From Adhaeribacter rhizoryzae (GTDB lineage: Bacteria; Bacteroidota; Bacteroidia; Cytophagales; Hymenobacteraceae), in contig NZ_VWSF01000031.1 in NCBI RefSeq assembly GCF_008629685.1, positions 1 to 61,744 of the forward strand: DNA of 61,744 nt, read 5' to 3'. Position numbers and translations under genes: made by a program. The notes under the pieces were generated by a model, which worked only from the letters and a program-made list of their open reading frames with translations, was not told where the DNA came from and made no database searches. Of this stretch, positions 33,500 through 42,001 are shown piece by piece. Within the stretch, counting starts at the first letter, position 1. Each line of letters begins with the position of its first letter.

Positions 33500-34150
33500 A
33501 TGAAGGTTATAATTGCTGGAAGTACAGGAATGGTTGGCAAATTAGTTTTAAATAACTGTCTAAAATCTGATAAAATAACGGAAGTAAGGAGCTTGGTGCG
33601 TAAACCTACAGGCTTAAAACATCCTAAACTAACAGAAATAGTTATTCAAAATTTTGAAGATTATTCTGAGCATTCCAGCTTATTCAGAGATATAAAAGTT
33701 TCATTTTTTTGCATTGGAGTTTATACCGGTGAGGTACCAGATGAATTATTCAAGAAAATTACAGTTAACTACGCGGTTGAATTTGCAAATGCTTTGAAGC
33801 GAGAGAGCCCCGAAGCTACGATATGTTTACTGAGTGGTGCGGGGGCAGATAGTACAGAAAAGAGTAAAACTCCTTTTGCCCGTTACAAAGGAATAGCCGA
33901 AAATCAAATTTCTAATTTGAATATGAAATTTTACGCTTTTAGACCGGCCTATATTTACCCAATTGAGCCAAGACAAGAGCCAAATGTCGGATATCGAATT
34001 TTAAGAATTTTTTATCCTCTTTTGAAAGCCTTCGGTAAAAAATATAGTATTACTTCTGCCGAATTAGCAAAAGCTATGTTCAACATTGGGTTGAATGGTG
34101 CCGGAAAGCAAATTTTAGAAAACCAAGATATATTAGAATACATAAACTAA
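33500..34150 (+). CDS. NAD(P)-binding protein (atypical short-chain dehydrogenase)
   Basis: A 216-residue Rossmann-fold protein. IIAGSTGMVGKLVL carries the G-x2-G-x2-G nucleotide-binding loop and LLSGAGAD and YKGIAENQI the later Rossmann motifs. The size and sequence resemble HTATIP2-like atypical SDRs, in which a full catalytic Tyr-x3-Lys may be present (YKGIAE is close to but not exactly it). Substrate unknown. Confidence 0.82.
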   Translation: MKVIIAGSTGMVGKLVLNNCLKSDKITEVRSLVRKPTGLKHPKLTEIVIQNFEDYSEHSSLFRDIKVSFFCIGVYTGEVPDELFKKITVNYAVEFANALKRESPEATICLLSGAGADSTEKSKTPFARYKGIAENQISNLNMKFYAFRPAYIYPIEPRQEPNVGYRILRIFYPLLKAFGKKYSITSAELAKAMFNIGLNGAGKQILENQDILEYIN

Positions 34151-34260
34151 GCCTAATTTATTAAGCTTATTTGCAAAAGAACTCACAAAAGAGATATCGG
34201 CAAATTCAGGATAGTGGCTTTGGGTGGAAATTCTTTAATGAAAAACTAAAAACGATCAGA

Positions 34261-34656
34261 ATGGAAATAACAAGAATAGGTTCACAGCCTTCCGGTAAAG
34301 GACCCGAAGATTGGTTTACAGGTTCAGTACGGATTGACCCATTATTTGGCGCAAACGATGCCCGGAGGGCGGCAGCAGCCAGTGTCACCTTTGAGCCCGG
34401 AGCCAGAACGGCCTGGCACACCCATCCGCTGGGTCAAACCTTAATTATTACAGCCGGCATAGGTTTGGTGCAGCGGGAAAGTGGTCCAGTGGAAGAAGTA
34501 CATCCCGGCGACGTTATTTGGTTTGAGCCCGATGAGAAGCACTGGCATGGTGCTACTGCCACCATTGGCATGACTCATCTGGCCATTCAGGAAAATCTAA
34601 ATGGCAAAGTAGTGGATTGGATGGAAAAAGTAAGTGATGAGCAGTACCGCCAATGA
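34261..34656 (+). CDS. Cupin-domain protein (mandelonitrile lyase-like)
   Basis: I choose the ATG at 34261, not the upstream TTG at 34171, because the family begins near [21 protein letters not shown]. The 131-residue protein is a single cupin: [20 protein letters not shown] and [20 protein letters not shown] hold the metal-binding His residues, as in bacterial hydroxynitrile lyases and related cupins. No signal peptide. It is paralogous to the lipoprotein cupin at 30.9 kb. Confidence 0.87.
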   Translation: MEITRIGSQPSGKGPEDWFTGSVRIDPLFGANDARRAAAASVTFEPGARTAWHTHPLGQTLIITAGIGLVQRESGPVEEVHPGDVIWFEPDEKHWHGATATIGMTHLAIQENLNGKVVDWMEKVSDEQYRQ

Positions 34657-34937
34657 GTTTAGCTTCATAACCGATTAGGGCATCTAGATTAAACAATTAA
34701 AGGAGTGAACTGGCGCCTGTTTGCATCAACTACCAAGAAAGTCTTCAATTTTCTTGTTACCGTTAACATGAAAATAGACCTAACTATTAATTAATTGCCA
34801 GCAGAAGAAAATTAAAGAAGTAAGAAATATGGCTTCCATAAAAAAATAATCTCTTCTGGATTGGACCAAGCCCCGGCTTTGAAAAATATATTTTGATTAA
34901 GTGCGCGTATAAACAGAAATAACAAACCCAAGCAGTT

Positions 34938-35576
34938 ATGGCTCGCAAAAAATTACCCCACCCTCCACCAGACCAGCAGCCCCACGAAGGACGGAGAAAC
35001 TTTCTCAAGCAATCTTCCATCCTGACGGCGCTGGCCGTTACGCCGGCTTCTTTACTCAAAGCAGCTGAATTAAAATTAGATGAGAAAGCAGCTACTTATT
35101 TTGAGCAGGTGCCGCTATCCCTGGAAATAAACGGCAAAACCCATAAATTATCAGTAGAGCCTAGAGTATCCTTACTCGATTTATTGCGGGAGCAACTAGG
35201 GCAAACCGGCACCAAAAAAGGCTGCGACCATGGGCAGTGCGGAGCCTGTACGGTACACGTGAATGGGAAACGGGTTCTTTCGTGTTTGTCGTTGGCGGTG
35301 ATGCAGGATGGAAAAAAAGTTACCACCATTGAAGGGTTGGAAGATGGTGACAAACTGCACCCTATGCAGGAAGCTTTTATAAAACACGATGGTTTTCAGT
35401 GCGGTTACTGTACCCCGGGGCAAATTATGTCGGGGATTGCTTGTATTAGGGAAGGACACGCCAATTCGGAAGAAGAAATACGCGAATACATGAGCGGCAA
35501 TATTTGTCGTTGCGGAGCTTACCCCAACATTGTGAAAGCCATTGCGGAGGTTAAAAAAGGAGGGCAAAAAGTATGA
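34938..35576 (+). CDS. Molybdenum hydroxylase, 2Fe-2S subunit (PaoA-like)
   Basis: A 212-residue electron-transfer subunit with a Tat-type N-terminus (RRNFLKQSS, residues 21-29, then a hydrophobic stretch), as in periplasmic aldehyde oxidoreductase PaoABC. The plant-type cluster is bound by CDHGQCGACTVHVNGKRVLSC (written 20-limit: CDHGQCGAC then VLSC) and the second cluster by CGYCTPGQ and CRCG. It passes electrons from the molybdenum centre to FAD. Its stop overlaps the start of the FAD subunit by four bases. Confidence 0.93.
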   Translation: MARKKLPHPPPDQQPHEGRRNFLKQSSILTALAVTPASLLKAAELKLDEKAATYFEQVPLSLEINGKTHKLSVEPRVSLLDLLREQLGQTGTKKGCDHGQCGACTVHVNGKRVLSCLSLAVMQDGKKVTTIEGLEDGDKLHPMQEAFIKHDGFQCGYCTPGQIMSGIACIREGHANSEEEIREYMSGNICRCGAYPNIVKAIAEVKKGGQKV

Positions 35577-36556
35577 TTAATTTTGGATATACCCGGGTAA
35601 GTACTCACAAAGCGGCAATAGATGCCGTACGGAAAGATAGTGCGGCCCAATGGATTGCCGGCGGCACCAACCTGGTAGACCTCATGAAAAAAGGCGTAAC
35701 CACCCCCGAAAAGCTTATTGATATTAACAACCTGCCGCTGAAGGATATCCGGAAAGAAGGCAATAAATTGTACATTGGCGCTTTGGCTCTCAACAGCGAG
35801 GTGGCAGAGAACGAGTTGGTCCGCACCCAACAACCGCTGCTTTCCCAGGCCCTCCAAGCCGGGGCTTCGCAGCAAATTCGCAACATGGCCACGGTTGGTG
35901 GCAATATGATGCAGCGCACCCGTTGTCCTTATTTTTACAATACTGATATGCCTTGCAACAAGCGGGAACCCGGCACTGGATGCGGCGCTTTAAAAGGATT
36001 TAACCGGATGCACGCCATTTTTGGAACTTCTGAAAATTGCATTGCCGTGCACCCCAGCGACATGTGCATTGCTCTGATAGCGCTGGATGCAACCGTACTG
36101 GTAACCGGACCTAAAGGTGACTGCCGCATTCCATTTCAAAATTTTCACCGCTTACCCGGTGATGCCCCGCATAAGGACAACACGCTGGAAAGAGGCGAAT
36201 TAATCACAGCTATTGAAATACCGGATAATCCTTATCAAAAGCACGTTCATTATTTAAAAGTTCGCGACCGTTCTTCTTATGCTTTTGCGTTGGTGTCGGT
36301 GGCTGCAGCCGTGGATTTGCAGGGTGATAAAATTAATGATGTGCGGTTAGGCATGGGCGGGGTAGCGCATAAACCGTGGCGTTTAACCGAAGCCGAAAAC
36401 TTTCTCAAGGGGAAAACAGCTACCGAAGCTACTTTCCGGCAAGCCGCTGAATTGGTGATGAAAAACGCCAAAGGCTATGGCCACAACAACTTTAAATTAA
36501 AATTAGCTCCCAACACTTTAGTGGAGGCCTTGAAAACAGCTACGGTTAAAGCCTAA
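35573..36556 (+). CDS. Molybdenum hydroxylase, FAD subunit (PaoB-like)
   Basis: A 327-residue FAD-binding subunit of the xanthine dehydrogenase family. IAGGTNLVDLMKKGV is the first FAD-contact motif and RNMATVGGNMMQRTRCPYF the second, followed by a Cys-rich insert (CNKREPGTGCGALKG) seen in PaoB-type proteins that bind an additional 4Fe-4S cluster. The C-terminal domain is complete. It overlaps the 2Fe-2S gene and lies 12 bp upstream of the large subunit. Confidence 0.93.
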   Translation: MINFGYTRVSTHKAAIDAVRKDSAAQWIAGGTNLVDLMKKGVTTPEKLIDINNLPLKDIRKEGNKLYIGALALNSEVAENELVRTQQPLLSQALQAGASQQIRNMATVGGNMMQRTRCPYFYNTDMPCNKREPGTGCGALKGFNRMHAIFGTSENCIAVHPSDMCIALIALDATVLVTGPKGDCRIPFQNFHRLPGDAPHKDNTLERGELITAIEIPDNPYQKHVHYLKVRDRSSYAFALVSVAAAVDLQGDKINDVRLGMGGVAHKPWRLTEAENFLKGKTATEATFRQAAELVMKNAKGYGHNNFKLKLAPNTLVEALKTATVKA

Positions 36557-36568
36557 TTAAGCAAGATT

Positions 36569-38812
36569 ATGGACAAAGATTTCTTTTTTGACAAGAAAAA
36601 AAACGACCCCATTAGCCGGGTGGATGGCCGAGCCAAAGTAACCGGCAAAGCTACCTATGCGGCTGAACATAAGGTACCCAACCTAGCTTATGGATTTCTG
36701 GTAGGCAGTACCATTGCTAAGGGTCGTATTAAAAGTCTGGATACCAAAAGTGCCGAACGGGCGCCCGGTGTATTAGGCGTTATTACGCATGTAAATGCGC
36801 CTAAAATACCCGGCTATCAAACCGGTAAAGACCCGGCAAAACCACCTACTGCCGGACAACCGCTACGTATATTTTACGACAACCAAATCTTTTACTATGA
36901 CCAACCCATTGCCTTGGTTATTGCCGATACCTATGATAGGGCGCTTTTTGCCGCTAAGCTGGTGAAAGCCCAGTACGAAAAAGAGGTTCACCAAACCGAG
37001 CTGGAAACCAACCTGAGCAAAGCCAGAATACCAACCGGACCGCGGAAGGAAGATTATAAACGGGGAGATGCCGATGGGTATAAAAATGCAGCCGTTAAAA
37101 TAGAGCAGGAATATTATCACCCCGTAGAAGTGCACAATCCCATGGAATTGGGAAGCATTATTGCCCGCTGGGATGGTCCGGATAAATTAACGGTTTATAC
37201 CAAAACCCAAGGCGTAGAATCTACCCGAAATTCCATTAAAGACGCCTTTAAATTATCACCGGAAAATATTACGGTTAATGCAGAGCATATTGGTGGTGCT
37301 TTTGGAATGGGCTTGCGCACCTGGCCCTATGAAATTGCGGCTATCATGGGCGCTCAGAAAATTGGTAAACCCCTGAAACTGGCCTTACACCGGGAACAAA
37401 TGTTTACCAATGTTGGGTATCGCCCTGAAACCATCCAGAAAATAGGCATGGGTGCCACCGCCGATGGGAAATTAGTAGGAATATTTCATGAAGCTACCGC
37501 CAATACCTCGGCTTATGAAGAATTTACCGAAGCGACAGTAAATATTACCCAGTTTATGTATGCCTGCCCCAATGTGGCCACCCGTTACCGGCTGGTACCC
37601 TTGAACTTTGTTACCCCAATCTGGATGCGCGGTCCGGGCGAGGCAACGGGCGCTTTTGCCCTGGAGTCCGCGATGGACGAACTGGCGTATGCATTAAAGT
37701 TAGACCCTATTGAATTCCGCTTGCGTAACCATGCGGATATCGACCCCGAGCACAACCGGCCCTGGTCCAGTAAACATCTGAAAGAGTGTTACGAGATGGG
37801 AGCCGAAAAAATTGGCTGGAAAGACCGGCAACTGGAGCCTAGAAGCTTGAAAGACGGCGACTGGCTCGTTGGTTACGGCATGGGTACCGGCTCCTTTGGC
37901 GCAATGCGCTGGGTGGCCACCGTGAAAGCAAAGCTCCAACCAGATGGTAAGCTTCTGTTACAATGTTCGGTAAACGATATGGGCCCGGGCACGGCTACCA
38001 TGATGACCGCCGTAGCCTCCGAGGCGATGGGGTTAGCACCCGATAAAATTACCATCCAGATGGGCAGTACCAAGTTGCCGCCCGGTCCGATGCAAGGCGG
38101 TTCCAACGTTACCTCTACGGTAGGTTCGGCCGTCCACGACGTGTGTGCCGAGCTGAAAATGCAAATCGCCGCCTTAGCCAGCAAGGAAGGTTCGCCTTTC
38201 CGGACCAGAAAAGTAAAGGAGGTAAAAGCCGAAGATTTGGTTTTCTCGGACGGTAGTGTGGCGCTGAAGAAAAATGAATCCACCAAAATATCCTTCCAGG
38301 ACCTGTTCCGCAGAAATAATCTACAGGGGCTGGAAATTACCAAAGAATCTAAAGGGCAGGAGCAGCCTTATTCCATGTATTCGTTTTCCATGCATTTTGT
38401 AAAACTGCGGGTGCATCCGGCCACCGGCCGGGTCAAAATAGACCATGTAGTGTCCTGCGCTGATGCTGGCACCATCATAAGCCCCAAAACTGCGGCCAGC
38501 CAGATGATAGGTGGGGCCGTAGGCGTTATTGGCATGGCCTTAATGGAAGACCTGGTAGTAGACCACCGTTTTGGCCGACCCATTAACAACAACTTAGCCG
38601 ATTACCACGTGCCGGTCAATGCCGATATTCCGAATATAGATGTGTTGTTCGTGAATAAAAAAGACCCCTTTACCAATCCAATGGGTTCTAAAGGCCTGGG
38701 GGAAATTGCCCTGGTTGGAGTGGCTCCAGCCGTTGCGAACGCTGTATTTAATGCGACTGGTAAACGCATCCGGACCTTACCTATAACACCGGATAAGTTG
38801 ATGGAAACATAG
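36569..38812 (+). CDS. Molybdenum hydroxylase, molybdopterin-binding subunit (PaoC-like)
   Basis: A 747-residue catalytic subunit. Molybdopterin-contact motifs include GGAFGMGLRTWPYE, RGPGEATGAFALE and QGGSNVTSTVGS, and the base-catalytic Glu lies in GSKGLGEIALVG near residue 711. The size matches PaoC/XdhA-type subunits. The complex would oxidise aldehydes or N-heterocycles; the substrate cannot be deduced. No molybdenum cofactor synthesis or PaoD-like chaperone gene is nearby, so these must be encoded elsewhere. Confidence 0.93.
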   Translation: MDKDFFFDKKKNDPISRVDGRAKVTGKATYAAEHKVPNLAYGFLVGSTIAKGRIKSLDTKSAERAPGVLGVITHVNAPKIPGYQTGKDPAKPPTAGQPLRIFYDNQIFYYDQPIALVIADTYDRALFAAKLVKAQYEKEVHQTELETNLSKARIPTGPRKEDYKRGDADGYKNAAVKIEQEYYHPVEVHNPMELGSIIARWDGPDKLTVYTKTQGVESTRNSIKDAFKLSPENITVNAEHIGGAFGMGLRTWPYEIAAIMGAQKIGKPLKLALHREQMFTNVGYRPETIQKIGMGATADGKLVGIFHEATANTSAYEEFTEATVNITQFMYACPNVATRYRLVPLNFVTPIWMRGPGEATGAFALESAMDELAYALKLDPIEFRLRNHADIDPEHNRPWSSKHLKECYEMGAEKIGWKDRQLEPRSLKDGDWLVGYGMGTGSFGAMRWVATVKAKLQPDGKLLLQCSVNDMGPGTATMMTAVASEAMGLAPDKITIQMGSTKLPPGPMQGGSNVTSTVGSAVHDVCAELKMQIAALASKEGSPFRTRKVKEVKAEDLVFSDGSVALKKNESTKISFQDLFRRNNLQGLEITKESKGQEQPYSMYSFSMHFVKLRVHPATGRVKIDHVVSCADAGTIISPKTAASQMIGGAVGVIGMALMEDLVVDHRFGRPINNNLADYHVPVNADIPNIDVLFVNKKDPFTNPMGSKGLGEIALVGVAPAVANAVFNATGKRIRTLPITPDKLMET

Positions 38813-39040
38813 GGAAAAGGCACTTTACCTTCCCATTTACCACCAATAGTTCTATTGTTAACATTAACCTTATGGAAGGCGGATTGCCGGGCATACTTGC
38901 CGCTCAAGCTTAAATCCGCCCTCCTTAATGCCGTTACCTTGGACAAACCGGGCTATAATAGGCTCATTTGATACAAAAATCGATTGCGGTATGACCTAGA
39001 AGTACCGCAGAAATAAATCAGATTCTTTAAAGCTTTTAAA
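38813..39040. other. Gap with a GGCGGATT/AATCCGCC hairpin
   Basis: GGCGGATT at 38878-38885 is exactly inverted at 38913-38920. No T-run follows, so a terminator is uncertain. Nothing else recognised. Confidence 0.35.
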
Positions 39041-39268
39041 ATGAAATTAGCTGTCCTGGCCGAGGAGTTACGAAAAGCCCGAAGAAAATCTGGTTTAACC
39101 CAAAAGGAACTCGGCGAAATGATTGGGGTGACCAGGCAAATGATAACCCGCATTGAGTCGGGAACGCAGAACGTAACGATTAAAACGCTACAGAAATTAA
39201 CTGGTGCACTTGAATATGACTTTACTATTGAACTGAAACAGAAGAAAAGAAGCAAGAGGTTGGCATAA
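39041..39268 (+). CDS. XRE-family helix-turn-helix protein
   Basis: A 75-residue protein that is essentially one helix-turn-helix of the Cro/cI type: LRKARRKSGLTQKELGEMIGVTRQMITRIESG (in part). The small size and basic tail (KQKKRSKRLA) are typical of antitoxin-type regulators of HigA/HipB kind, but no toxin partner was found next to it. Confidence 0.85.
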   Translation: MKLAVLAEELRKARRKSGLTQKELGEMIGVTRQMITRIESGTQNVTIKTLQKLTGALEYDFTIELKQKKRSKRLA

Positions 39269-39544
39269 TTTAGCTTGTTTATATAAAAAAGTAGATGTTT
39301 GTTATTCATAGTTTATTCCTTTATAGCTTCTTAAGACTTCTATTCTATTTGATTTTAATTAGCAAGGATTTCAATCACTGTAAAAAATTGAAATACTAAT
39401 CAAATAAGTTTCTTAATTAGGTCTTATAAGTCCGAATATGTTTACCAGAGCGGCATTAAGCTAAAGAAATTAATTTTTCTTCCCTTTTGAATAGGGTGTT
39501 TGTCACAAAGGGCGTTTCTTTTCTGGAAGACGGCAGCTTCCGTT
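39269..39544. other. AT-rich gap
   Basis: No gene or clear repeat. It separates the XRE gene from the decayed DUF3078 gene that runs toward it. Confidence 0.3.
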
Positions 39545-40301
39545 TTAGTGATTTAATACGGCATCCAGCCGGTGGTCAATGGTGCGCTAGGCCAGGGTTT
39601 CGTAATTAACAAAGCCTAGGTAAAGCAGTTTAAGGTTCAGGTTGGTGGCAATATCCTTGTTCAGGTTGCCCAGAATTTGGGCGGACAGCCATTCCTGCCG
39701 TACCCGGCGGCCTACCGGTACGCCATAAACCACCTCCCCTGGGTACGGCCGCACGTTCTGGTCGGTGAGAAAGGTGAAGCGGGGGCAAACGGGCTAAACC
39801 GAACCGAGAACCAGTCTACTACCGGTTTAAACTCCAATCCCAGTGCAAAGGTGAGAAAGCCGGGAGCTAAAAAATTAGAAATTAATCTCCGGTTATCCGG
39901 CAGGCTATCTACATCATACTCGAAGCCCCGGTCAAACTGCGACAGAAAATTAGCCGAAGCAAAAGTATTCCAGTCGGAGCTGATGCTGTAACCGTATTTG
40001 GTGTCGAGGAAAATGCGGTCGAGGTTTTTACGGGTATCCTGGCCCTTGTTCCGGAATAAACCGTATTGAAGTTGTATTTCATTGTACCAGGATATTCGGT
40101 CACGCCGATAATCGGCCTTGCCGTTGCTGAATAGGCCAATAGCAATTGAATTAATACCCCCGGCCTGCCAGTTGTTGCTGAAAGTAGCCTGGTTTAGGTT
40201 GAGGCCCGAAGAAATGGAGCGCCGCCAGTAGGTAGTATCGGTTTGGGCATAAACAGCTATTTGAGCGATCCAAGAAAAAGCAATAGTAGAATCTTTTTCA
40301 T
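39545..40301 (-). pseudogene. DUF3078 protein, broken by frameshifts and a stop
   Basis: Read on the minus strand, an ATG at 40301 opens a signal peptide (MKKILLLLFLGSLK) that hits a stop; shifting frame by one base near 40265 continues as AVYAQTDTTYWRRSI. The frame then reads as DUF3078 (NNWQAGGINSIAIGL, DTKYGYSISSDWNTFASANF, RLISNFLAPGFLTFALGLEF). A second one-base shift occurs near the C-run at 39780-39790, after which FTFLTDQNVRP resumes. An in-frame TAG (39587-39589) interrupts ETLA and RTIDHRLDAVLN. DUF3078 proteins are predicted outer-membrane beta-barrels. At least three lesions make the gene non-functional. Confidence 0.75.
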
Positions 40302-40655
40302 AAGTCCATGTTCAGGTTTCTTGGAAGAGAAAACTCGAACGAAAGATAATCTTAAACTAAAACTTGCCTTAATCAAATTATTTATAAAAATTTTATTATC
40401 ATTTTACATAATAGTTTATCGATAATTAATAGTGCTCCTTTACTTAAAACTTATAAGAGGTAAACCGCGGTAGTTCTGTTATGTAGTTACCCGTAATTAA
40501 TGGAAAAGAGAGAGTCGCTTTTCTACCACACTCTGTGCTAGTTGCACATATTAAACTACTCGAAGGGGAGGCGGAAGTTCAAGTAAACTCTTTAACTGAT
40601 ACAAAAAACTATTTAACTAATTTTAAAAAGACAAGGCATTGTTTGAAACTTGATT
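40302..40655. other. AT-rich gap between lacI-type gene and the DUF3078 pseudogene
   Basis: No gene supported. It would contain the old promoter of the pseudogene and any terminator of the regulator; no clear hairpin was seen. Confidence 0.35.
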
Positions 40656-41669
40656 TTAACTGGAACCTCGAATAATTAATTCGGCTTTGAGGGTGCGGGT
40701 AATGGCTTTCCATTCGCTTACTTCCTTGTCCATCATTTCTAATAAAAGCTGCATAGCGGTTTTGCCAATTTCCCGCATGGGCTGCGAAACGGTTGTAAGG
40801 CCAGGTTCGATTAAAGCCGAAGCAAAATCGTTGCTGAATCCGGCAACCGCTATATCTTCCGGAATGCGTAAACCCTTGGCTTTAATAATCTGGATGGCTT
40901 CCATGGCGGTGGGGTCGTTAATAGCAAATAAAGCATCGGGGGGATCGGGTAGTTCCAGCAGGTATTTCACGTAAATTTTTACTTTCTCCAGCGTTAAGTC
41001 ATACGGAATAATTAATTCTTCTATAACCGGAATATTATTCTTCCGCAGGGCATCCAGGTAGCCGTTCAGGCGCTTGCGGCTAATCAGCAACGAATCGGGG
41101 CCGGCCAGGTGGGCAATGCGTTTTTTACCTCTTTGAATTAAATGTTCTACAATATTAAAAGCGCCATCGTAATCGTTGGTTACTACTTTGGGCACTTCCA
41201 TTTCTTCGCAAACCCGGTTAAAAAATACAATAGGTATGCCTTTCCGCTGAAATATTTTCAGGTGGTCGAAGTTGCGGGTTTCTTTGGTTAAAGAGACCAG
41301 CACACCATCTACCCGGTTGGTAAGCATTACTTTAGCATTGGCTACTTCGGTTTCGTACGATTCGTTGGATTGACTGATAATGACATTGTAACCTTTTTTA
41401 GCCGCAACCTCTTGGGCTCCAATAACTACCTGCGGAAAAAAAGTGGTCATAAATTCCGGCACAATAATCCCAATGGTAAAGCTTTTGTTTTTTACCAAGC
41501 TAATAGCCAGCATATTCCGTTCGTATTCCATCTTCTCGGCCAGTTCCAACACTGCCTTGCGGGTTTGGGCATTTACATTGGGGTGACCCGTAAGCGCCCG
41601 CGAAACCGTTGACTTAGAAATATTCAGAGCACGTGCAATATCTATAATAGTAGTCTGGTGGCGTTTCAT
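40656..41669 (-). CDS. LacI-family transcriptional regulator of the PUL
   Basis: A 337-residue LacI-family regulator. The N-terminal helix-turn-helix TIIDIARALNISKSTVSRAL and hinge (HPNVNAQTRKAVLELAEKM) precede a periplasmic-binding-protein-like sensor domain (SFTIGIIVPEF, VDGVLVSLT, IPIVFFNRV, DALFAINDPTAM). It diverges from the susC gene across a 332-bp region holding a large palindrome with LacI-like half-sites, so it very probably controls both itself and the PUL in response to a sugar. Confidence 0.95.
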   Translation of the reverse strand: MKRHQTTIIDIARALNISKSTVSRALTGHPNVNAQTRKAVLELAEKMEYERNMLAISLVKNKSFTIGIIVPEFMTTFFPQVVIGAQEVAAKKGYNVIISQSNESYETEVANAKVMLTNRVDGVLVSLTKETRNFDHLKIFQRKGIPIVFFNRVCEEMEVPKVVTNDYDGAFNIVEHLIQRGKKRIAHLAGPDSLLISRKRLNGYLDALRKNNIPVIEELIIPYDLTLEKVKIYVKYLLELPDPPDALFAINDPTAMEAIQIIKAKGLRIPEDIAVAGFSNDFASALIEPGLTTVSQPMREIGKTAMQLLLEMMDKEVSEWKAITRTLKAELIIRGSS

Positions 41670-41740
41670 AAAATTTATATTGTTAAACTAAATATTAAAA
41701 TATTCTTAATAAATATTAAATTCTGTTGAAGGAAATATAA

Positions 41741-41789
41741 TTTCTTATTGGGAATGTTCCCAACTATTGGGAACATTCCCAATAAGAAA
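41741..41789. promoter_or_regulatory. 49-bp perfect palindrome with two LacI-type operators
   Basis: The arms 41741-41763 and 41767-41789 (23 bp each) are exact reverse complements around a CTA centre at 41764-41766. Each arm contains a complete candidate operator: TTGGGAATGTTCCCAA at 41748-41763 and TTGGGAACATTCCCAA at 41767-41782, with TTGGGAA/TTCCCAA half-sites two bases apart. It lies 72 bp upstream of the regulator's start and 213 bp before susC. Confidence 0.8.
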
Positions 41790-41908
41790 AACCCTGATAA
41801 TTTTAACGAAGATAATTTTTGGTAGCTTATTATTATAAAAAAATCAGCAAAGCAGGTAGCAAAAGGTCATATTTTAAATATTTACGAAAGAAGCTGCTAC
41901 TGTAAGTG

Positions 41909-41929
41909 TTGGGAATAACTGGTTCCCAA
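41909..41929. promoter_or_regulatory. Third TTGGGAA half-site pair near susC
   Basis: TTGGGAA and TTCCCAA are repeated here with a seven-base spacer, 72 bp upstream of the susC start. The different spacing suggests a weaker site or one that helps loop formation with the palindrome at 41741. Confidence 0.6.
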
Positions 41930-42001
41930 TGTGGAATTAAAGGTGCATTTATTCCTAATCTAAATATATAACTGCAATATCTACCACTTATATTCATTCT
42001 T

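Noticed and set aside
39677-40145. Short frames on both strands in this stretch
   Set aside because: They are shifted readings of the broken DUF3078 gene, which explains the codon pattern much better.
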